A stretch of 43,825 nucleotides of DNA, taken from positions 1-43,825 of the forward strand of contig CAZPEP010000048.1 in NCBI GenBank assembly GCA_964585685.1. The letters run 5' to 3'. The translations under genes were made by a program, and so were the position numbers. The DNA comes from JALHVH01 sp964585685. Its GTDB lineage: Bacteria; Acidobacteriota; Aminicenantia; Aminicenantales; Saccharicenantaceae. The notes beneath the pieces were generated by a model. It was given only the letters and a program-made list of their open reading frames with translations. It did not search any database and was not told the origin of the DNA. This document shows positions 17,605 to 23,643 of this stretch, piece by piece (the first letter of the stretch is position 1; every line of letters begins with the position of its first letter).

Positions 17605-17629
17605 GGTGCTCGCCTCCCTCACGGGCCGC

Positions 17630-17842
17630 TCAGCCCTTCTCCCGGAACAGGTGGTTCTCGTAAACGCTCTGGACGTCCTGGATGTCCGGCAGGGGCTTCA
17701 GCCGCATCTCCTCGATCTCGCGGACCTCCTTCTCCGTAAGCAGGTGGTCCCTGATCTTCGCTGCGATCGCGTCCTCGATCTCCGCGGCGAGCTTCTCCTG
17801 CTCCGCCTCCGTCAGGCACCCGATCTCGAAGACTCGGCCCAT
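17630..17842 (-). CDS. small acidic helical protein of the glycan operon
   Basis: A 70-residue acidic protein, MGRVFEIGCLTEAEQEKLAA..., predicted entirely helical, with one Cys and no membrane segment. Heptad-like spacing (EKLAAEIEDAIAAKI) suggests it could pair with the coiled-coil protein encoded 25 nt downstream. AAGGAG six bases before the ATG at 17842 fixes the start; an upstream in-frame ATG at 17872 lacks one. It lies 26 nt after the sulfatase-fold gene. I do not recognise a family. The good ribosome site and conserved operon spacing support it being real. Confidence 0.65.
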   Translation of the reverse strand: MGRVFEIGCLTEAEQEKLAAEIEDAIAAKIRDHLLTEKEVREIEEMRLKPLPDIQDVQSVYENHLFREKG

Positions 17843-17868
17843 GTTGCTCTCCTTATCCTTCATTCCCG

Positions 17869-19830
17869 TCATCGGATGTATCCCAGAGCCCTGAGCTTCT
17901 CTTTCGTTTCGGCGTCGATCTCGGTCTTTGGGCCCGTCCGCGTCCGGCTCTTGCTCTTGAGCTCGCGCATCAGGGCGACGAGGCGTCCGGCGGCCTGCGT
18001 CTTGCGGGCGGCAACGTCCGTCTTCTCCTCAGGGTCCGCCGCGAGATCATAGACCTCCACCTCGGGGACGGTGGGCGGCGGAAAGGCGAAGAACCCGGCC
18101 GCGGCCGTATCGTAGGGCCTGTTGAGGATGACCTTCGTCCGGCCGTCCGTGAGGCACGTCCTGGTGGGAACGGAGTTGTTCAGGACCCCGCCTTCGAGAT
18201 GGGCCAGAACCGCCCGGTCCTTCTTTTCGCGGCCGCGCAGGACATCGAGGAGGCCGCGGCCGTCGAGGTCGAGTTCTCCGACCCTTATCCCGAAAGCTTC
18301 CATTACGGTCGGCATGATGTCGACGAGGCGGACGAAGTTCCCTATCCTCTTCCCGCGGTACTTCGATCCCGGGAACTTGACGATCAACGGAACCTTCAGG
18401 CTTTCGTCGTAGAGCGAGTGGCCATGCTCCCAACTGCCGTGCTCGTAAAATTCCTCGCCGTGGTCGGAGGTCAGGACGATCATCGTGTCGTCGTAGATGC
18501 CCAGAGCTTTGAGCTTCGCCGTCAGGGCGCCGACCAGGACCGCATCGGTGTACCCGATCTCCCCGTCGTAGAGGCCGACGATCGCCCGGCGCTCGGCCTC
18601 GGGGAGCGGCTTGAAGATCCCCCGCGGCCCGCCCAGGTGCCCGCCCAGGTCGATCATCTTCAAGGAGGTCGGCGCGTCCTGGAACTTCGTGTCGTACGGG
18701 GCCGGCGGAAGGTAGGGGTTGTGGGGCTGGTAGGTGTGAACGAAGAGGAAGAAGTCCCGGTCTTTGTTGGTTTCGATCCAGTCTGCGGCCGCAGCCGAGA
18801 CCTGTCCGGCCGCGTCGCTCGTCCAAAGCGAAGTCTCCGCCTGCTTATAGACGTCGAACCCCTTGGAGAAGCCGAACACGGGGCTGAGGAACCCTCCGCC
18901 CGTGACCGCGGCGCAGAGGAACCCTTCGGCCCTAAGGATATCTGCCAGGGTCGGCCGGCTCTCCTCCATCCGGTCGGTCTCCAGGTTCACGCCGTGCCGG
19001 AAACAGGAAAGCGAGGTCAGGAGGGAGACGTGGGAGGGCAGGGTCCACGAGGACGAGGCGTAGGTATCCGAGAAGAGGGCCCCGTCGACGGCCAGGGCGT
19101 CGGCGTGCGGGGTCGTATCCTTTCCGTAGCCGTAACAACCGAGGTGGTCGGCCCGGAGAGTGTCGATAGAGATCAGGATGACCCGCCTCGCCCGTTCCCC
19201 GGTTCGGATGACCACGGGGTTTGCCCAGAACGCGAACGCTCCCTCGGGTCCTTCGGTAAGGAGCGTGATCCGCGCCTTTCCCCCGGCAGCGGGAAGGGCG
19301 ACCCGTTCGGGGGCAAGTTTGAGGCCGCGTCCTTCGACGAGCGGTGGCTGTTCGACGGACTTCAGGAATATCGTCTTGCTCCTGTCCGACATCTCGATCC
19401 TGACCCGGAACCGAACGCCTTCCTCGGTCGCGGAAAGCTTCTTTCGGACGGCCTCAGAGTTCTCCCCACGGACGACGCCCGCCCCGAACTCGAGGAAAGC
19501 GTTCCCGGGAAGGTCGAGGTCGAACGCGTAGGCACTGCCCGGCGGGGCGACGAGCGCGTTCGTGTCGGCCCCCTGAAGGAGGAGCTTCCTCTTCAGGCCG
19601 TAGGGGTCTTTAAGGGCGCCGAGATCGAGGAGGGGGCGGTTCTTCTCGTGGAAGTTGACCGGGTCGCCGGGGTCAAGGGTGCCGGAGGCGAACGGGCTGG
19701 CCACGACGTTCTTCGCTTCGAGGAGGTCGGCAAGCCGAATGACGCTGAAATCCGTCTCCGGCGCGCGCCGGCAGGAGCCGAACCCGAGGACCGCGGCGAA
19801 GATGAGATAAACAACTTTTTTATCAGGCAT
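17869..19830 (-). CDS. sulfatase-fold (alkaline phosphatase superfamily) lipoprotein with Thr nucleophile
   Basis: A 653-residue protein: lipoprotein-type signal with Cys20 (LGFGSC), a beta-rich N-terminal domain (about 30-210), then a sulfatase/alkaline-phosphatase-fold domain from about 215. Metal ligands are visible in ILISIDTLRADHLGCYGYG and LTSDHGEEFYEHGSWEHGH. The position of the sulfatase Cys/Ser (C-x-P-S-R) is occupied by T263 in WTLPSH, so no formylglycine can form; Thr is the nucleophile in phosphoethanolamine and glycerol-phosphate transferases of this superfamily. It may therefore be a phospho-group transferase or hydrolase acting on surface glycans or lipids. First gene of the glycosyltransferase operon, with a good promoter upstream. 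Substrate unknown. Confidence 0.85.
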   Translation of the reverse strand: MPDKKVVYLIFAAVLGFGSCRRAPETDFSVIRLADLLEAKNVVASPFASGTLDPGDPVNFHEKNRPLLDLGALKDPYGLKRKLLLQGADTNALVAPPGSAYAFDLDLPGNAFLEFGAGVVRGENSEAVRKKLSATEEGVRFRVRIEMSDRSKTIFLKSVEQPPLVEGRGLKLAPERVALPAAGGKARITLLTEGPEGAFAFWANPVVIRTGERARRVILISIDTLRADHLGCYGYGKDTTPHADALAVDGALFSDTYASSSWTLPSHVSLLTSLSCFRHGVNLETDRMEESRPTLADILRAEGFLCAAVTGGGFLSPVFGFSKGFDVYKQAETSLWTSDAAGQVSAAAADWIETNKDRDFFLFVHTYQPHNPYLPPAPYDTKFQDAPTSLKMIDLGGHLGGPRGIFKPLPEAERRAIVGLYDGEIGYTDAVLVGALTAKLKALGIYDDTMIVLTSDHGEEFYEHGSWEHGHSLYDESLKVPLIVKFPGSKYRGKRIGNFVRLVDIMPTVMEAFGIRVGELDLDGRGLLDVLRGREKKDRAVLAHLEGGVLNNSVPTRTCLTDGRTKVILNRPYDTAAAGFFAFPPPTVPEVEVYDLAADPEEKTDVAARKTQAAGRLVALMRELKSKSRTRTGPKTEIDAETKEKLRALGYIR

Positions 19831-19848
19831 TTAACGGCTCGTCAGGAC

Positions 19849-19877
19849 ATTTTAATCGATTTGCGCCCGAGGTTCAA
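19849..19877 (-). promoter_or_regulatory. sigma-70-type promoter of the glycan operon
   Basis: Minus-strand TTGAAC and TAAAAT with a 17-nt spacer; the start point would fall near 19842, about 12 nt before the sulfatase-fold ATG at 19830, leaving a very short leader with no obvious Shine-Dalgarno. Confidence 0.55.
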
Positions 19878-19904
19878 CAGACTTGGGGCCTTAGCCCGTC
19901 ATGT

Positions 19905-19951
19905 GGGATCGCCTTCAAAGGACTCAGGGGAGCGGCGATCCTAGGGAGTCC
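19905..19951. repeat. intergenic hairpin element, copy 1 (pseudoknot-like pairing)
   Basis: GGATCGCC (19906-19913) pairs perfectly with GGCGATCC (19934-19941). Inside the loop GGACTC (19920-19925) can pair with GAGTCC (19946-19951) beyond the stem, giving an interleaved order 1-2-1'-2'. A closely similar element is at 36577-36634. It sits between the two divergent promoters of this intergenic region. Confidence 0.75.
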
Positions 19952-19964
19952 CCGGCATTATCTA

Positions 19965-19993
19965 TTGAATGCTTGCCCGAGTGGTCATAAAAT
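19965..19993 (+). promoter_or_regulatory. sigma-70-type promoter, probably leaderless transcript
   Basis: TTGAAT and TAAAAT are separated by 17 nt. The ATG of the next gene is at 20001, only 7 nt past the -10 box, so transcription would start at or within a base or two of the start codon, and no Shine-Dalgarno is present. Confidence 0.55.
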
Positions 19994-20000
19994 AGTGTCG

Positions 20001-20474
20001 ATGAGCCATACGATCGACTATCGCAAGCGGCCGCGCATTGGAGTCATCGGCGGGGCGCGTCCGGACATGGCCTCACGTGAGGCCGCGTTCCGCGTGGGCG
20101 AGCTCGTGGCGAAGGCGGGGGCCGTCCTGGTCTGCGGCGGGCTCGGAGGGGTCATGGAAGCGGCCGCCCTCGGGGCCAAGAGCGCGGGAGGCCTAACGAT
20201 AGGGATATTGCCCGGCGGCGCGCCGTCCGAAGCGAATCCCTCCATCGACGTCCCCGTCGCCACCGGCATCGGCTATGCCAGGAACGCCATGGTGGTCCTG
20301 AACGCCGATGCCCTCATCGCCATCGACGGGGAATTCGGCACCCTCAGCGAGATCGCCTACGGCGTCATCTACGGGAAGACCGTCGTCGGGCTGGGGACGT
20401 GGGACATCCGCGGGGTCATCCAGGCCAGGACGCCCGAGGAAGCTGTTCGGCTGGCTCTCGGGGGGAGATCGTGA
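20001..20474 (+). CDS. TIGR00725-type Rossmann protein (LOG-like)
   Basis: A 157-residue cytoplasmic protein related to the LOG/lysine-decarboxylase-like nucleotide-binding fold. Motifs: RIGVIGGARPD at the start of the fold, VLVCGGLGGVMEAAALGAK (family form of the glycine-rich loop), TIGILPGG, and DGEFGTLSEIAYG, corresponding to the PGGxGTxxE catalytic motif of LOG proteins with Asp-Gly-Glu in place of Pro-Gly-Gly. The changed motif makes phosphoribohydrolase activity uncertain; the biochemical role of this subgroup is not established. Its stop overlaps the GTG of truA (GTGA). Start choice: the ATG at 20001 begins the natural N-terminus, although a leader is almost absent. Confidence 0.85.
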   Translation: MSHTIDYRKRPRIGVIGGARPDMASREAAFRVGELVAKAGAVLVCGGLGGVMEAAALGAKSAGGLTIGILPGGAPSEANPSIDVPVATGIGYARNAMVVLNADALIAIDGEFGTLSEIAYGVIYGKTVVGLGTWDIRGVIQARTPEEAVRLALGGRS

Positions 20475-21268
20475 GCCGCTCCTCACCCTCCGAAGGACCC
20501 GCCGCGGATACCGGCGTCATCACCTATAAACTGAAGCTCTCCTACGATGGGACGAATTACCACGGCTGGCAGAGACAGCCCGACCTGAGGACGGTCCAGG
20601 GCGCGCTCGAGGACGCGATCTTCAAGGTCACGCGACAGGGAGTCTCCGTGAGCGGCGCCGGCCGGACCGACGCCGGCGTCCACGCCCGGGAACAGGTCGC
20701 CGGATTCCGTCTGCGCCCGACGATGGGGAACCGGGAATTTTTCATGGCCCTGAACGCGGTCCTCCCCCGGGATATCCGGGTCGACTCGCTGTCGAAAGCC
20801 CCGGCCGGATTCCACCCGAGAAGATCGGCCCGGTCCAAGGTCTACGAATATCGCATCCTGAACGCCCCCCGGGTCGATCCCTTCCGCCTGAGATATGTCC
20901 TCCATTGTCCGTACCGGCTGGACCTTCGCGCCATGAGGAAAGCCGCCGCCCTTTTCGAGCGGGAGGCCGACTTCAGCGCGTTCTCCTCGAACCGGGAGCT
21001 TCAGCCCGTCCGAACCGTCCTCAGCTCGCGGCTCCGTCGCCGCGGGGACGAGATCGTCTACACGATCATGGCCGACGGCTTCCTGAGATACATGGTGAGG
21101 ACGATCGTCGGGACCCTGCTCGAGGTCGGGCGGGGGAAGATCCCTCCCGGGAAAGTGGAAGAGCTTTTCCGGGAGAAAGGGCGCACCCTCCACAGCCCGA
21201 CCGCCTCGGCCCTGGGCCTCTGCCTGATGAAGGTGTCCTACGGGCCGAGGACGAGGCCCATGACGTAA
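20471..21268 (+). CDS. truA: tRNA pseudouridine(38-40) synthase TruA
   Basis: Modifies uridines 38-40 of the tRNA anticodon arm. The 265-residue product has YDGTNYHGWQRQPDLRTVQG, the catalytic Asp67 in SGAGRTDAGVHA, RSKVYEYRI and GFLRYMVRTIVGTLLEVG, all diagnostic. The start is GTG at 20471, with GGGGGAG just upstream and a 4-nt overlap with the preceding stop; the open frame continues 24 codons further upstream within that gene but without support. The N-terminus carries about 16 extra residues before the usual TYKLKLSYDG. The 3' end overlaps rimI on the other strand by 31 nt. Confidence 0.96.
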   Translation: MSRSSPSEGPAADTGVITYKLKLSYDGTNYHGWQRQPDLRTVQGALEDAIFKVTRQGVSVSGAGRTDAGVHAREQVAGFRLRPTMGNREFFMALNAVLPRDIRVDSLSKAPAGFHPRRSARSKVYEYRILNAPRVDPFRLRYVLHCPYRLDLRAMRKAAALFEREADFSAFSSNRELQPVRTVLSSRLRRRGDEIVYTIMADGFLRYMVRTIVGTLLEVGRGKIPPGKVEELFREKGRTLHSPTASALGLCLMKVSYGPRTRPMT

Positions 21269-21717
21269 GCGTCCTCGACGGGGTTGGTGTAATACCCCTT
21301 CCGGCTTCCGAGGATCTTGAAGCCGAGCTTTTCGTAAAGGCGGGTGGCCGCCGTGTTCGAGACGCGGACCTCCAAGGTGACGAAGACAGCGCCCTTTTCG
21401 CGGACCTCTGTCAGGACGAGCCTCATGGAGGCCTCGCCGATCCCCTTCCCCCGGAAATCCGGATGGACGGCGACGTTGTTGATCTGGACCTCGTCCCGGA
21501 TGTGCCAGTAGATGATGTAGCCGGCCACCCGGCCGTCGGCGGGGCGGACGATGACCATCGGGAAGGAAATCCCCTTGTTCTGGATCTCTCCTCGGAAGGT
21601 GGCGTCGCTCCACGGGTTCGAAAAAGACAGGGCCTCGATCTCGTGGACCGCGGGAAGGTCCGCGTCCTTCATCCGCCTCAGATGAAAGAGGGCCGGGCCC
21701 AGGGTCTCGACGCTAAT
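21238..21717 (-). CDS. rimI: ribosomal-protein-alanine N-acetyltransferase RimI, probable ATT start
   Basis: GNAT acetyltransferase; RimI acetylates the N-terminal Ala of ribosomal protein S18. The fold is seen in LRRMKDADLPAVHEIEALSF, VQINNVAVHPDFRGKGIGEASM (acetyl-CoA loop R-x-x-G-x-G) and NTAATRLYEKLGFKILGSRKGYY, the RimI-type C-terminus. It lies directly after tsaB, a common pairing. No ATG, GTG or TTG fits: the homologous region starts upstream of the first Met. An ATT at 21717, overlapping the tsaB TAG by one base and preceded by GGAGGAG at 6 nt, would give 159 residues, the usual length; a CTG 15 nt downstream is the alternative. Confidence 0.85.
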   Translation of the reverse strand: MSVETLGPALFHLRRMKDADLPAVHEIEALSFSNPWSDATFRGEIQNKGISFPMVIVRPADGRVAGYIIYWHIRDEVQINNVAVHPDFRGKGIGEASMRLVLTEVREKGAVFVTLEVRVSNTAATRLYEKLGFKILGSRKGYYTNPVEDAYVMGLVLGP

Positions 21718-22393
21718 GTTTCTCCTCCGCCTGGGACCGCCGGAAATAGAGAGGCTCCACGCCGTCCGCCGGCACCCCCTTCCCCTCTCCCAGCCCTTCG
21801 AGCCCGAGGAGCCCCACCTCATGAGCGATAGATAGGGTCCGTGACGGGAAGACCGCGTTCTCCCGCATGTGTGTCACGATCTTTTCGCGATAGACGACGC
21901 TCCCCCCGCCGATGAAGGCAATAGTCCGGCCGCCAGGGAGCCGGCAGAAGAAATCGCCGGGATCGTAGGCACCCTGGGAAACGGCCTCGATGAGCCGCCC
22001 CGATGCCGTTTCGAAGAGCGCCGCATAGACCTCGCCCTTCTTCGCATCGAGCACTGGGCAAACGAGCGGGGCTCCGGCCAGGGCCAGCTTCAAGGCCAGG
22101 GCGCGCAAAGACGATACGGGGACCACGGGCCTCCCGGAGGCGAAGGCCAGCGCTTTGACCGTGCTCAGCCCGATCCGGATGCCCGTGAAAGACCCCGGTC
22201 CCACCGCGACCGCGAACGCGTCGACGTGCGCGATCGCGAGGCTCTCGGACCGGAGGAGGTGGTCCACGGCGCCGAGGAGGCGGGCCGAATGGGTCGTGCC
22301 GGATTCCCCGGCGATCTCGCCGACGAGGCGGCGGTCCTCGAGGAGCGCCACCGAACCGCTCGAAGTGGTCGTGTCCACGGCGAGGATGCGCAT
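21713..22393 (-). CDS. tsaB: tRNA t6A biosynthesis protein TsaB
   Basis: ASKHA-fold partner of TsaD, needed for threonylcarbamoylation of A37 in ANN-decoding tRNAs. The 226 residues begin RILAVDTTTSSGSVALLED and contain VGPGSFTGIRIGLSTVKALA and PVLDAKKGEVYAALFE, the hallmarks of TsaB/YeaZ. The start at 22393 is the conserved family start; the open frame continues 18 codons upstream without support. It lies 19 nt after the dehydrogenase gene and is followed by rimI with a 1-5 nt overlap, depending on the rimI start. tsaD and tsaE are not in the window. Confidence 0.93.
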   Translation of the reverse strand: MRILAVDTTTSSGSVALLEDRRLVGEIAGESGTTHSARLLGAVDHLLRSESLAIAHVDAFAVAVGPGSFTGIRIGLSTVKALAFASGRPVVPVSSLRALALKLALAGAPLVCPVLDAKKGEVYAALFETASGRLIEAVSQGAYDPGDFFCRLPGGRTIAFIGGGSVVYREKIVTHMRENAVFPSRTLSIAHEVGLLGLEGLGEGKGVPADGVEPLYFRRSQAEEKH

Positions 22394-22412
22394 GGCGCTT
22401 ATGGCTCGGCCT

Positions 22413-23528
22413 TTACAGCTTGGCGGCAACCGCTCGGCCGACGTCAAGAGTCGACGCCTTGCCCTTCATGTCATAGGTCCGGGCCGAGCCATCCTTGATG
22501 ACCTCAGCCACGGCCCCCTCGAGGGTCCTGGCCTTGTCCTTCTCTCCGAACCATTCCAGCATCATCCGGGCTGCCAGGATGGTGGCCATGGGGTTGACCT
22601 TGTACTGTCCCGCGTACTTCGGCGCGGAGCCATGGGTCGGCTCGAAGACGGCATATTTTTCGCCGATGTTCCCGGAACAGGCGAAACCCAGGCCGCCGAC
22701 GAGCTGGGCGGCCAGGTCGGAGATGATGTCGCCGAAGAGATTCTCAGCCACCAGGACGTCGTAGTCCTGGGGGTTCTTGACGAGCCACATGCAGATGGCG
22801 TCGACATTGGTTTCATAGAACGGGATCTCGGGGTATTCCTTGGCGATCTCGCGGGCGATGCCGAGCATCAGCCCGCCGGTCTCCCGGAGGACGTTGGGCT
22901 TCTCAACGATGGTCACCGACCTCCTCTTTTCGGCTCGGGCATACTCAAAGGCCGCCCGGACGATCCGCGAACAGCCCTTCCTCGTCATGATCCTCGTGGA
23001 CACGGCGATGTCGTCGGCAGGGACGTCCTTGAACGGTTTCATTTTGGGGTGGGTAGCCAGAGCGTCGCGGACGATCTGGGGCAGGGGGTGGAACTCCACA
23101 CCGGCATACATGCCCTCGGTGTTCTCGCGAAAGATGACCAGGTCGATGCCTTCCTTGTAATTGAGGGGGTTCCCCGGGTAAGCTTTGCACGGCCTAAGGT
23201 TGGTATAGAGGTCGAACTCCTGACGGAGGCGGACGATGGGGCTGAAGTAAGTCAGGCCCTTGCCCCGAAGCTCGGGGGCCAGCTCGGTGGCCGCATCCTC
23301 CTTGGGCTTGGACGTGATGGCGCCGAATAGGCACGCGTCGGTTTCCTTGAGGAGCTTGACGGTCCGATCCGGGAGGGCATTCCCCTCGCGGCACCAGAAG
23401 TCCCAGCCGATGTCGCCATATACATATTCTGCGTTGATGGCCATCTTTCCGAGGACGATCATGGCGGCTTCGACGACGTCCTTTCCGACCCCGTCTCCGG
23501 GCAAGACGGCTATCCGGTATTCGGGCAT
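22413..23528 (-). CDS. icd: isocitrate/isopropylmalate dehydrogenase family protein, isocitrate-like
   Basis: Beta-decarboxylating dehydrogenase of 371 residues. Substrate-site stretches RLRQEFDLYTNLRPCKAYPG and FRENTEGMYAGVEF resemble isocitrate rather than isopropylmalate dehydrogenases, and no leu genes are near. The metal site is VAENLFGDIISDLAAQ. The cofactor loop reads THGSAPKYAGQYKVNP, keeping the Lys-Tyr and Val found in NADP-specific E. coli Icd, but the later Arg of that set appears replaced (TYDMKGK). Cofactor preference is thus uncertain. Strong promoter upstream, GAGGAGG at 6-7 nt before the ATG. Probably the TCA-cycle enzyme; homoisocitrate-type activity is an alternative. Confidence 0.82.
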   Translation of the reverse strand: MPEYRIAVLPGDGVGKDVVEAAMIVLGKMAINAEYVYGDIGWDFWCREGNALPDRTVKLLKETDACLFGAITSKPKEDAATELAPELRGKGLTYFSPIVRLRQEFDLYTNLRPCKAYPGNPLNYKEGIDLVIFRENTEGMYAGVEFHPLPQIVRDALATHPKMKPFKDVPADDIAVSTRIMTRKGCSRIVRAAFEYARAEKRRSVTIVEKPNVLRETGGLMLGIAREIAKEYPEIPFYETNVDAICMWLVKNPQDYDVLVAENLFGDIISDLAAQLVGGLGFACSGNIGEKYAVFEPTHGSAPKYAGQYKVNPMATILAARMMLEWFGEKDKARTLEGAVAEVIKDGSARTYDMKGKASTLDVGRAVAAKL

Positions 23529-23563
23529 ATGAGTCCTCCTCGATTCGTATTAGCGGTCCCTCT

Positions 23564-23591
23564 ATTATGCAATAAATGAAGGGGCTGTCAA
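23564..23591 (-). promoter_or_regulatory. strong sigma-70-type promoter for icd-tsaB-rimI
   Basis: Minus-strand TTGACA (consensus) and CATAAT (5 of 6) with a 16-nt spacer; start point near 23557, leader about 28 nt, followed by GAGGAGG before the ATG at 23528. Confidence 0.65.
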
Positions 23592-23611
23592 GGAACCGCG
23601 CAAGCAGCCAA

Positions 23612-23633
23612 GGAGCGCCTTCGAAGGCGCTCC
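23612..23633 (-). terminator. perfect palindromic hairpin after the GT39-like gene
   Basis: A 22-nt perfect palindrome, GGAGCGCCTT plus its exact complement AAGGCGCTCC with CG in the middle, 10 nt past the stop of the minus-strand membrane gene and 20 nt before the icd -35 box. No T tract follows, so it is more likely a 3'-end-stabilising stem or REP-like unit than a classical terminator. Its CGCCTTC-AAGG core resembles the loop side of the element at 19905. Confidence 0.5.
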
Positions 23634-23643
23634 CAAGGGGAAA

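Noticed and set aside
18199..19944. 581-codon plus-strand open frame opposite the sulfatase-fold gene
   Set aside because: Shadow frame, no ribosome site or domain; sulfatase-fold motifs on the minus strand are clear.
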